Part shown: positions 1-10,253 of the stretch, one piece after another
How positions within the stretch are numbered: the stretch's first letter is position 1
Layout: each line of letters starts with the position of its first letter
The notes under the pieces: generated by a model
The model's database searches: none
The model's input: only the letters and a program-made list of their open reading frames with translations
What the model was told of the DNA's origin: nothing
Position numbers and translations under genes: made by a program
Assembly: GCA_026936325.1 (NCBI GenBank)
Contig: JAPTHN010000010.1
Coordinates: 47,590,650 to 47,654,649 of the forward strand
DNA: 64,000 nt
Source: Platynereis dumerilii
Taxonomy: Eukaryota; Annelida; Polychaeta; Phyllodocida; Nereididae
Direction: 5' to 3'

Positions 1-20
1 GATATCCTTCAAGGTGCACG

Positions 21-320
21 ACAAACCCACAGCGTATCAACTCGCAACATATCAACCCACTGCGTATCAACCCACATCATATCAATCCACAACACATCAA
101 CCCACAGCGTATCAACCCACAGCGTATCAACTCGCAACATATCAACCCACTGCGTATCAACCCACAGCGTATCAACCCACAACACATCAACCCACAGCGT
201 ATCAACCCACAGCGTATCAGCCCAAAACATATCAACCCACTGCATATCAACCCACAACATATCAACCCACAACGTATCAACCCACAACATATCAACCCAC
301 AGCATATCAACCCACAGCCT
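21..320. repeat. 15-bp minisatellite (TATCAACCCACARCR)
   Basis: About 20 tandem units of 15 bp, consensus TATCAACCCACAGCG with variants such as TATCAACTCGCAACA. Because 15 is a multiple of three, several frames stay open on both strands and give simple pentapeptide repeats (PTAYQ on plus). This is a repeat artefact and not a gene. It lies in the presumed BLTP3 intron 2. Confidence 0.93.
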
Positions 321-332
321 CAGGTGGAAATG

Positions 333-405
333 GGGGATGATAAGGATTTACGTCCTGTACTTATGCACTGGCTAGGTTTAAAAAGACAAGCAGGGACCAC
401 AGTAG
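333..405 (-). mobile_element. tRNA-derived SINE, 3' fragment
   Basis: The plus strand carries the diagnostic SINE end, TTACGTCCTGTACTTATGCA, found in at least ten places in this window. Only the non-tRNA 3' part is recognisable. The element reads on the minus strand. Confidence 0.6.
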
Positions 406-1044
406 TGGGGTGATTGCCACTCTTGGCACAGGATGAAATACCTGTCTAAATTAGGTTGTCTGAGCAGCTGAGCTCATTGCAGATTCAGGTTGTGTACCAG
501 TAAAAACAGCTTGACACTTTTGCGTCCAAATAATGTTATGATTCCAAATCAAAGATGTAATAATCTCCCATGCAAGTGGGGTTATCCAGTCATCTGACTT
601 TGACTGCCTCATATGTGAGCCTGTCATCACAGAAAAACAACTCACAAATTTACTAAAAATTTCTGCAACCCAGAGACAAATTAAATTGAGGTTTCCTATG
701 GCTTCTCGGTAATAAGGACGACTGGGTAAAATCGTATTACATTACAACCGCCTTGCGAAGTTAGAAATTGCACTGACTAAAATACACAACAGCAAAATTA
801 GCAGCACAAGAAGCCGAGACCAGGCGGCGACTATCACTAAAGAAAACAGAAGCAAGTGTGGTCATCGCGACTAGCTGCAAGGTGACCCCTTAATGGCAAA
901 GTCCACTGGCAATATACAAGAGAATAGCAAGGGGAATGAGTGTCAGAGTAGAGCAAGGAGAATAGGAGACTCTCCAAGACTCCGCAAGTAATGCATACAG
1001 CAAGAAAGGTAGATCATCACTACAGGTTCGAGGGACAGGTGTTG

Positions 1045-1246
1045 GGATGATTGGGGCTTAAGTCTTGAATTCATGCATTCAGTAGGCTAATTAGGACAGG
1101 AGAACACAGCAATAAGGTGAAGGATGATCGAAACGGCTGTCCAATATAGGTCCAGGTGGCCCGGTCAGAGTGTGAATCGAACCCGGGACCCATCAATTGG
1201 CAGTCTAGAGTCAGCAGATTGCTCCCAACTAAGCTAACGTCGATCC
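1045..1246 (-). mobile_element. tRNA-derived SINE, near full length
   Basis: Roughly 200 bp, read on the minus strand. The tRNA-like head is at the high-coordinate end, with a clear pol III B box (complement of GAATCGAACCC near 1172). The body follows, then the shared tail region seen on plus as GATTGGGGCTTAAGT...GCTAATTAGGACAGGAG. Same family as the copies at 4219 and 5155. Confidence 0.8.
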
Positions 1247-1667
1247 CCAGAAATGGGCTAAATATAGAACAGCTAATTTTTATCAGTCAAATGGCAAGTG
1301 ACAAATGCTACAGGCCTCCAGCTCAGTGGTCTTTCAAAGAGGCAACCGCAGGAAGCATTTCCTGTCCTGTCTGCTTCAGAGGGCCAGGCGTAGACCAGTG
1401 ACATCCTGGGCATTGTCCATACTACCAGACTGGTCAGTGGTCAGTGGCATAAGGTCCGTGGCAGTCACTGACCGCAAGAACAAATGGGTCGCCATGACAT
1501 GAGACATTGAGACAGGGCAGAAGAGGCTGGAGAGAGCTAGTTCGCAATTGCCACTGGTATAGTTGTTTCACTCGGCAAGTCCTCTGCTGCTCTGTGAATC
1601 GTGTGTAATTTGTGGCGATGATTTCGTACCTGAGATGCTGAGGAAATTGCTGGGATTGGATTCAATG

Positions 1668-1870
1668 ACCTGGGTTTGAACCTATGCAGGCAGAGACCCT
1701 CGGGCAGAGCAGGCCCGGAGTGTCACCACTGAGCCACCCAGCTGTACATGAACAGCGCTCCAAAGTCAAGAGGGTGGGTCGGGCAGCTGGGTGATAGACC
1801 TTTACAAGGTCATGGTTTTATGTCCTGTATTTCTGCACTGGTTTAACAGGCTGCGTAAGACAGGCAAAAT
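1668..1870 (-). mobile_element. tRNA-like SINE heads and tail, degenerate
   Basis: At 1668-1745 the minus strand reads as a tRNA-like head with an A-box-like GGCTCAGTGG and a B-box-like GGTTCAAACCC. At 1790-1870 the plus strand shows the common SINE tail (TTATGTCCTGTATTTCTGCA). These are probably two partial, diverged copies side by side. Confidence 0.5.
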
Positions 1871-3373
1871 GGTAAAGTGCACTAATGGTGCCGCGAACAT
1901 TGATTCCGTTGACTTCAAACATGGGTCCAAGATAAGTACCATGGGACAGCCGTCGGAGCTAAGGGCGCCGTATGATGATGAGATGATAAGACTGTGAGTC
2001 TGGCACATACCCTATTAATTTAGGGATGCCCAGGGTCTTACATTTGCCCCAGCATAGAACATTGGATACAACCCGCCTCCATTTAATGTCCCATGGGCTC
2101 GGACTAAAGTGAGTTCCCGGGGTGAGATTTGAAGGGCCCAGGGGAGTAAAATTTAACTTAAATACAGGTACCACAAGTCGATCCTGTCTTTTAGACCTCA
2201 ACCTAAGGCGTAGGCCAATAAATTCCTGTCCATTAATTTATCATAATGTCATGTATTGATATCAACATATATGGACAAGTGATAAAATACTACAACATAT
2301 TGATAAATGCAGAGCATGTAGTGAATTGAAATCATTTCATAACACAACAGAAATACAATCTCTGTTATCGGAGTAACCTCACATATTGACGATAAAAAAA
2401 GGCACCTCAAAACTTAATGTCTGTCATTATTTAATTTTTGTTGTCACTAGATAACAAGTTTATCAGTTTATCTGCTATTTACTGTAATCTTGTGCTATCA
2501 AAAGGTAAACAAACAAGATCTGGCTAACCATTTGCTAACCTGCTCACAGAATAAAGAGCTAAGACATGTCAGGTTATAGACCTGTAGTCGAAGTTCACAT
2601 TCATACACACATTCGTCAATACTGCCAAATAGACAAGCAATGAGAAAATAAAAAATATTACTAAGAATACCGGTAGTTATGTTATTGACAGGAAATTTGT
2701 CCAATATAATTACAACAATTTATACATCATCATTCATGTATAGCGTAATTAGTCTACCCGAATGCATAATTTATAGAGGACGTAAAGCCGCAATCATCCA
2801 TTCAAATAATCGAGTGGGAATTCCCAAAATGTGTAAAACATAGATTAACAAGCTTTAATCTGTAATGCGATATTAAATTTGACTATACCAGCTGTCTAAA
2901 TTTCATTTCCATACATTTATTGCACTTTGCTGCATATCATAACATGGTATTGTATACGTAATATATTGACAATATTGCATACATCATACTCAAAACATAC
3001 TTGACAATACGCAAGGACTGAATGACACTCCTGACCTCAACTGCTCAACTGTCAACAGACAGTTTAAGCCATGGTATCAGTCAGATCAACTTGAACATAC
3101 ACGTGATACAAGAACATTTATATACGGTTTATTTGCAAATATAGAGAAAAAGAAAATTACATATCAACTTGATAAAATTAATAGATTTACGTTTTGCATT
3201 GACCATGTTGACAATTAACACAACGCCATTAGTATGAAATGCCACTGAATTATGTCAGACTTCAAGTGCAAGTTATTTTACAATATGATAACATAAAATA
3301 TAATGTAAATTTAATTCAATTTTTTTAAAGAACAGCTACCATATTCGATATTTGTGATATCTATTGGAAACAA

Positions 3374-3555
3374 GAGGCCCACTTCGAAAAGAGGCCCAGC
3401 TCGAATAGAGGCCCACTCGCATAGAGGCCCACCTCGAATGGAGGCCCACCTCGAATAGAGGACCATCTCAAATAGAGGCCCACCTCGAACAGAGGCCCTT
3501 CTCGCATAGAGGCCAACCTCGAATAGAAGCCAATCTTGAATGGAGGTGCTCGAAA
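3374..3555. repeat. 17-bp minisatellite (GAGGCCCACCTCGAATA)
   Basis: About 10.5 tandem units of 17 bp (one of 16), diverging toward the right end. The unit contains the imperfect palindrome GAGGCCCACCTC. The minus-strand open frame over it is a repeat artefact. Confidence 0.92.
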
Positions 3556-4218
3556 TTTCACATTACAATTGTCTTTGTTTTTGCCATCTTCATCCTTTGG
3601 CATTTACAAATTAAGACGCATCCATATCAAATCTACACCAGGCATTTAATACCAGCACAATAATGCGCCTGATCCACACACTCATTGACATTTAGAAAAT
3701 ATTGCACCTGCAAAAAACACCTTTTATGAGTCATTCGATATAAAAACAGTAGTTGAACATACTAGGATCCAAATAAGGTCAATAATATCATCACATAATA
3801 TGATAACAACACATAATATACATAATAATATGGACTATCTATGACATACATTTCAAACACATCAAATGTATATGAAGACTTGATTCAACATAATGTTGAA
3901 CACTGTTGAAGACGAAGTTGAAAACCAATTTAAATTTCAAAAGTAGTGAGCAATTTAGAAAAGAAAAGATAATAGAAAGAGAGCAAGGACAGATGACTCA
4001 TACAATTTACGAATGCTGTGACCATGACATAAAACGGTGCATCTAGTTGGCATCTTCACACTCAAATTGTTTCATGCAACTTTTTTAAAAGAATTTTTGT
4101 CAGTAAACATAGCATGAAGTGAAACATTGGATTACGAACGCTGAACAAATATTGAATACAGTTTCCCTTGAGTTACTGCCACTGTGATATCTCTGGGACT
4201 GCCAAGTCTGCAGCGACA

Positions 4219-4431
4219 GATGGATGGATGATTGGTGCTTTACGTCCAGTATTTAAGCACTTAGTAGGCTAATAAGGACAGGAGGAGCACATGGCAATGA
4301 GGCAAAGGGATGATTGAAACAGCGGTCCACCAAGAGCATGAAGAGCAGGATTTGAACCCAGGACCCAGCAAATGGCAACCCACTGAGCCCAGCACGTCAC
4401 AACTGAGCTAACATCCCTCCCCCCCCCCCCC
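4219..4431 (-). mobile_element. tRNA-derived SINE, near full length
   Basis: Same family as 1045 and 5155. Plus strand starts with GATGGATGGATGATTGG (the CATC-type simple 3' tail in element sense), continues with TTTACGTCCAGTATTTAAGC and a B-box complement GGATTTGAACCC, and ends in a C-run. The element reads on minus. Confidence 0.85.
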
Positions 4432-5154
4432 ATTCGAGGGTTGTTATCTCTTCAGTTCTTCATAAATGCCATTGAGATGCAATTGAGAATCCAGGCACCT
4501 GTACTGTGAGACCGCTTCCTTAGCAACCATTCAGTGGTCTCTCATGGGGGTGTAATACTCGGGCTGTGTCTTTGGAACTTAATATGCCATCAGGCCCACC
4601 ACATCGAAGAGGGGAGAATTTTGGCAATGTCGGTCTATCCGTCTGTTTTGAATTGAAGGTCAAGAGTCTCAAGACTTGCACAATCAAAGAGTTTTCTACA
4701 AAAATGAGACACTAACACTGTAGACAATACTTATGCATGTACTAAAACAAAGAAAACAACAAGATCCCCAAAAAATGAAAAAAATTCTGAACCAATACAA
4801 CATAATGCATTTAAACCTAAGTTAAAAATGAAATTATTTTTGCCAAACAATGTTTTTAAAAATCAATACCTTATAATCTTACGAAAAGCCAATATTCAGT
4901 GATATGACTTGCAGTAGCAGTGTCAAGCATTTCTCAAAACAAAACTAGTCCATAAATTACCAACAAAAAACACAAGAGCTCTCAAAATAGACCCCATGAT
5001 TCATTAATCAGTTAATGAGGACAATAGTCAGAAGAGCAAAAAGAGCAAACAAACCAGAAAATGTCCTTTTTGCTCCCAACAACATATTCAGTCTTTTAAG
5101 TAGGTGACGTAGATCTATAGGATAGATCTTCCATCAACACTCACTTCTAATAGA

Positions 5155-5360
5155 ATGATGGATGGATGATTGGGGCTTTACGTTTTGTATTAATGCACTG
5201 GGCAGGCTAATTAGAACAGGAGGAGGACACATCAACGGTGCGAAGGACGATTGAAACAGCCGTCCAACCCAGGCCCAAGTGACCCAGCAAGAGCTGGATT
5301 CGAACCCTGGACCAAGCGATAGGTAGCCCAGCACGTTACCACCAGTCCAACCCTCCCCCC
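5155..5360 (-). mobile_element. tRNA-derived SINE, best-preserved copy
   Basis: About 205 bp. In minus sense: a tRNA-like head with a perfect B box GGTTCGAATCC (complement near 5297-5307), a body of about 100 bp, and the tail ending TAAAGCCCCAATCATCCATC with a short CATC repeat. B box plus simple-repeat tail identify it as a tRNA-derived SINE. I did not recognise a named central domain. Confidence 0.88.
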
Positions 5361-5821
5361 ATATCTTTTTATGGATAAAAGGCTGCAGCAAATAATATGT
5401 TGTACACCTTTCCAGCTCTTATATATGTCATTATTGCTATACCACTAATTATTCATTAGCCAATAGGCTGCTTCATTCTAGGAAGGGAAGGGACAGCAAT
5501 TTAAGCAAACGACAATCATCAATTCGCCTTTGTGAGGCTTTGTTCCCTTGAAAACAGACCGGTCCACTTATTGCCTATTAGGGGACAGAAGCTTCTACAA
5601 TGGCCACTGCAGTAGCCACTAGCCAGCCTTTGTAGCCATTGTAATCAGTGTAATCAGTAATTGTTTCACTGCTATAAGAGTATACTCAGCAGTGTGATGC
5701 ATACACAGGACTAAAAGGGCACAGGACTAAAAGGGCACAGGATGATAGACTTTATTTGGAGTACACTATCACTAATCACTACTTTCCTATTAAGAGACTC
5801 CAATGTCATAATATAGGTTGG

Positions 5822-5915
5822 TAGTGGTGGGTAGGTGATCAATAGGGCTTCACATCCTGTATATATGCACTAATTAGGCACAGTAATGAGGCAAGGCACA
5901 TCCGGCCTAGTAATC
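5822..5915 (-). mobile_element. SINE fragment
   Basis: Degenerate copy of the window's SINE tail region: ATAGGGCTTCACATCCTGTA followed by ATGCACTAATTAGG and AATGAGGCAAGG on plus. No tRNA head is visible. Confidence 0.55.
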
Positions 5916-7411
5916 GAATCAAATCAAATCATGATCGAAATTGGCTTGATTTGAATCCACCAACGTCAAATTACATTTCAATCTCCTGTCATTGACCTCA
6001 TCTTAGAAATAAGATCATTATTTCATGAGCACAAAGCAAATGGGACATCATTCAAGAACACACTTGAATTTATAAGTACGTTAACCAGTCACTAACCACT
6101 GAACTATCGATCTGACAACAATCTATTAAATTATTATCAAAAGCAATAATGGCCTGAACAAGCAGGATGACCGATCTTTATTTATACAACTGTTGGTTCA
6201 ACTTTGCTGTGCAAACTTGACATACAAGTTTTCTTAACACATTCAAGAGCAACTGTACTCACTGTCCAATGATAATATAATGAATCATTATGGCGTACTC
6301 TGTTTGACTACCGTATTTCTTTGATGAATCATATAGAATTATTATATAGTGGGTGTCAGTTATGCTGCAGGTCTAACTGTTGAAGTAAACAGCGTTGAAA
6401 CAAATAATTAAACCAAGGATAAACATCTTCTTTCAGTCCGGAGTATTGTGGTAAAAAATAAGCGCCTCGGCTGTTAATCAAGGAAGTATGGTGATAGATT
6501 TTCCTTTGTACATACTTCCCATATATGTGATTATATCAGAACAGTGTTGGAAGATTGCCAGAGTCAGAATAATGATATCAAAATAAATGTCAATAGTCCC
6601 AACACTAAGAATCAGATGGACTTAGATAACGTAGATAGGCAAGCTTTAATTGAGTGTCAAGCAGGCATCTACGTCTAATAACCTAAGCCAGGAAAACAAT
6701 GAACGTACACCGATGACTCATTAACTGTTAAAGCCAGCAGATTACCTGTAAATACTGAGTTAATAAAGTAATTATGAAAGACGCACCTATGTACTAATGT
6801 AATCACATTCACCAATCACCATGTTCACCAGGTCATCATAATTTCACATTTTTGTCAGGAGGGCACTCAAATCACTTTCTTTGTGAAATTTAGAAAAAGA
6901 AACTAACTTCTTTAAGTTCTTTTGCATAAGCCAGAGCTTTCAAAACACATTCCATAATATTGGCAAGTTCAAAACATCCAGGCAAAATCATAATGCATCA
7001 ATTTAATTAATGAAAACAGAATATCAATTTCAAAGGTGATTAATTATCAATACAGCCTACATTTCTAAAATTGACATCAATTATTATCGGACTACAAAGT
7101 GGTTATTACCACAAAATCGTACTCAAACATAATTCTTTTTCACAGATTATAAATGGTTGTCACTGAATAGATTGACATTGATGTACATTATACACAGGGG
7201 ATGTATAAAGTTTATCAATTACTTTGTGAAACACTGCTGTTGCACCACTGCATTGAATCAATTGTTTTCATTTGTGAGGTGTTAAAAACATCATCAATGA
7301 TCATGATGATGTAAGACCTAATTTACAGTGTTCCAGCTAGGCCATTTGAGCATGGTGCAACGCCATGCCCAACCTCATGTGCACCAAGTAAGTGTAATCT
7401 TCAAGTAAGTG

Positions 7412-7745
7412 CAATCTTCAAAGCAAGAACAAGAATGTTCCCTGTAAAAAACAACTATAAAAACAAGTACACCAATTTGAACTGCCGTTTCTGCAACTAC
7501 AACACGGAGACCCAGCAACACGTACTTGAGGAATGCACTTCCATCGACAGAACGAAGTCACCAATAACAAAAATGAGTGAAATCTTCACCACGGAGAAAG
7601 AAACACTAATACAAACAAGTGACAAACTAATCAAAACAATGAAACACCTCAATGAAAACATTCAATAACAGTACAACCATCTTCTATTTTCAGGAGAAGG
7701 TAACCCACCAGATGTGGGCAAGTACACTAAAGAAGAAGAAGACCA
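7412..7745 (+). mobile_element. LINE 3' end (non-LTR retrotransposon), 5'-truncated
   Basis: The open frame from about 7412 to 7668 encodes the C-terminal tail of a non-LTR retrotransposon ORF2. It has a cysteine/histidine motif C-x2-C-x9-H-x4-C (CRFC...HVLEEC), which usually follows the reverse transcriptase. A short 3' UTR ends in the simple tail TACACTAAAGAAGAAGAAG. The same tail type ends the LINE at 36971-40510, so the two may belong to related families. Everything 5' of the Cys/His motif is missing, typical of truncated insertion. Confidence 0.75.
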
Positions 7746-8698
7746 TGCCCAACTTCTTGTGCACCATGCCCATATTTAGGGTAAAAAGCAAAAAATTGAG
7801 CAAATAGGGGTCTTTACTATAGAAAAGTGCCCTTCAAATCTGGAAAGTGCCCTCTTTTTCAGGATTCTTGCATGCCCAAAAAATATGCTGGCTGGAACAC
7901 TGAATTTATGATCATGGAAAGACTGTAACGACCTGAATGGAGTGCAAAAAAATACACAATAAGTCAAATGACGCAAGATATAACATGTGTAAGTACCTCG
8001 TGAAAAGATAATCCATTGAAATACATGAAATTTTTACCACACACAAGAAATAAATTGAATTTTAAAAGTGAACAGCAAGCTGAAGGTCAAGGGGTTTAAA
8101 TTGAGCTCTGTAATGTACAGTACTGCCTCTTTCCCAACTCACTCCATGTATCTGCCTATATCACATTATCAGAGGTTCAAAATATAGTACAGATATTATA
8201 TTCAAAAGCCCTGAACTGTGAGACTGTCTTTCTGCCCAACAAAGTAGTCATTGCTGAGCTGATCTCCTCTCTTGTTAGTTTGTGTTTAAGGATAACCATA
8301 AAATTTTCACAACAGCTGCTTCAGATTGCTCAGAATTAAAACTCGGATTATTTCATATACAGCATGGACCCCTGTATCCAATGGCAGAAATGTCTTGGCC
8401 TTGCTCTCTCCCAGAACAACAGCCAACAAAGCGTGGTTCCAGAGGCTCTGCCCCTTGCCAGTTGATTGCACAGGTGAAGTTGAAACAGAAGCCAAGGTGT
8501 TAAGCAATCGATGAGTCTTAATTGCAATTAGTAAAGAAGGGCCACTGAAGCAGCAGTGAACTGAACACTCTTCAGTTAATTGCAATTTGGCCAATTGTGC
8601 TCAGACACTGGCTCCAGAGTCATTGAAGTACTTTTCACAACTGTTTCACAATAAATACACATAATGGAGGTTTTCTATGAACTAAGAACATTAACTAC

Positions 8699-8861
8699 CT
8701 TGATGGCAACCCTGTTGCACACAGCTTTAGTGAGGCGTAACCAGGTAGGTAGATCCATGACTTCCATTAGGGCTACTTCATCCAGTTCCAAATTACTCAG
8801 ATCACCCTCTCCCTTCATCGTACTGATGTTAATTTTGTCGGGTGACAAGTTCTTTGTGAAC
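8699..8861 (-). CDS. UHRF1BP1L: BLTP3 coding exon 2
   Basis: 163 nt between acceptor TTGTTACAG and donor GTAGTT. It completes the exon-1 codon and ends in phase 0 after VAIK. It encodes the conserved chorein N-terminal helix and the LPTWLRL block. Intron 1 is 885 bp. Confidence 0.93.
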
Positions 8862-9790
8862 CTGTAACAAAAAGTAATTAACATGAGCACTGTGAAAATA
8901 ATCAAATTTAATTGATTATATCATGTAACAAAGCTTGAAATTCACAAATAAACTTTGGGTAAAATGACATTGTTTTGTGATTACACCGACTCACTGAGTG
9001 TGATCTTTTTTATGTCTACAGTAAATTATGTTATTTCAATTTCCATTTTGCGATTTACTGGGGTCAAGGGCATACAACACCATAAATCTAGCTTTGTGTG
9101 AAGCTGAGATGATACAGATTTGTTAACTCAGACAAAGAACATTTCAAACCTCGGACAACAAAGGAAAAGCCTTTCAAAAGGACAGTTAGACTGTGAGTGC
9201 ATGAAATCTGACTTTTAAGACAATTAAGTATTTATTTGGCACATATTCATAAACTGTAATAGCGAGTGAATTTTTTGACAAAAAGGTTATTCGAAACAAT
9301 TATTAAAGGCCAGGAGACCCATCGAAAATACGGAATCATATAATGAAGATTTGGAACAATAAATTCAAAGCCACATCATTGTTTGACACCAGTGAAGCCA
9401 GAAAGTGATGACCTGTTGAGTTGACTGTGACATCTTCTTTGTCAGCACAATTTAAAACCCACACATCATGCACATTGTCATTGTCATTTGTCACGTTCTT
9501 CTTCAATACGGACTTTCATTATTAGACAACAAAAGACAAGTCAACAGTCTCAAAACAACACAAAACATCCCAAAAACCTGAAACCAACCACACTGCCATT
9601 GGGGTCAATTTTTGACAGCTGTCAAAATCATGTGTGTTGTTTTGGTCCAGCAGAAAACAAGTCGTCATAATCTGGCGATGTTAAAACCTCAATACCAAAA
9701 GAATACGACAACCCAACATCACAAAACCAAAATTGACATGTCTTACTTGGAAAGATGTTTCAGAATCTGGCCTTTGATAAGGCCTGCCAT
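8699..9790 (-). CDS. UHRF1BP1L: BLTP3 (UHRF1BP1/UHRF1BP1L, SHIP164) N-terminus
   Basis: Two coding exons of a bridge-like lipid transfer protein 3 orthologue, running off the window. Exon 1 gives MAGLIKGQILKHLS and the split codon K. Exon 2 begins FTKNLSPDKI and contains the block LPTWLRL and the end CNRVAIK. This closely matches the vertebrate N-terminus (MAGIIKKQIL...RFTKNLSPDKI) and is the start of the chorein_N domain, the mouth of the hydrophobic lipid-conducting groove in VPS13/ATG2/BLTP proteins. Vertebrates have two paralogues (BLTP3A, BLTP3B); which one this equals cannot be decided from 69 residues, and an invertebrate probably has one. The start is the first ATG with this conserved N-terminus. 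SSBP1 starts 440 bp away on the other strand. Confidence 0.93.
8862..9746 (-). other. BLTP3 intron 1
   Basis: 885 bp, GT-AG, AT-rich, no repeat of the window's common families and no coding signal recognised. Confidence 0.85.
9747..9790 (-). CDS. UHRF1BP1L: BLTP3 coding exon 1
   Basis: 44 nt: ATG at 9790-9788, 14 codons plus two bases, then donor GTAAGA (plus-strand TCTTAC, 9741-9746). The split codon AA|G (Lys) is completed by exon 2. Sequence context is GCAACC-ATG-G, a good Kozak match. Confidence 0.92.
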
Positions 9791-10229
9791 GGTTGCTGTC
9801 TTCTTAATTCAGCGATAAAACTGTTCACTGAAATCCCATCTTCTCACATTCGGCCATTTTGGATCGTAGAGTTTCTTTTTCGCGATAGTTGCGCCCCTGG
9901 TGTCATACTGGCAAAAATGAAAAATTATAATAAAAATTCAGGTTTACCTTTAAGAAATCAGAGAATTGATATTTTTTCTATTGAAGCTATTAGTGGGAAA
10001 AAAAATCCAGTTAGATAATTGATTGTCAATAAACGGAGGAAAATAATCATTTGCAGGTGTCGTCACCTGGCGTATTTTGACATTGAGACATTTTGACGTT
10101 TCGCGCGTGGCTTCTTTCTCTGAGCTGTCAAATTGTAATAATTGCAATTTATAGGTCTGGGGCCTCACAGATTTTGGTCTCAAGTTGTATTGAGCTTCAT
10201 TCTCTCGATTGCAATCAGGAAAACACAGT
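9791..10229. promoter_or_regulatory. Divergent BLTP3/SSBP1 promoter interval
   Basis: 439 bp between two head-to-head start codons. CpG dinucleotides, scarce elsewhere in the window, cluster here: TTTTTCGCGATAGTTGCGCC near 9881 and GACGTTTCGCGCGTGG near 10092. A YY1-type motif CAAAATGGCCG lies on the minus strand at 9852-9862, a position expected in the BLTP3 5' UTR; a CREB-like TGACG half-site is near 10094. No TATA box was recognised near either start. This is inferred to be a shared bidirectional housekeeping promoter. Confidence 0.65.
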
Positions 10230-10253
10230 ATGATAGGGAGACAAACTTTCAAG
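10230..10253 (+). CDS. SSBP1: SSBP1 coding exon 1
   Basis: ATG plus seven codons (MIGRQTFK), phase 0, donor GTGAAG. Chosen because length, phase and basic composition match the first exon of other animal SSBP1 genes; no other ATG between 9790 and 10553 gives an in-phase donor. The donor is not optimal, so this is the least certain SSBP1 exon. Confidence 0.75.

Larger units (their letters stand above)
1..8698 (-). other. BLTP3 intron 2 (partial), repeat-rich non-coding
   Basis: Downstream (minus sense) of BLTP3 exon 2, no further exon of that gene was recognised; I looked for the next conserved stretch (IPWTKLKTHP-like) and did not see it. The interval holds SINE copies, two minisatellites (15 bp near the left edge, 17 bp near 3.4 kb), one LINE 3' end and otherwise AT-rich sequence with no supported gene (for example 2010-3360, 3560-4215, 5920-7410, 7750-8690). 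I infer one very long intron that leaves the window. Confidence 0.6.

Noticed and set aside
14-340. 108-codon frame of PTAYQ repeats
   Set aside because: 15-bp minisatellite in a presumed intron; both strands are open.
5134-5391. 85-codon minus frame
   Set aside because: Covers a SINE; no coding features.
8307-8594. 95-codon minus frame as BLTP3 exon 3
   Set aside because: Does not resemble the conserved sequence that should follow VAIK in BLTP3 proteins.
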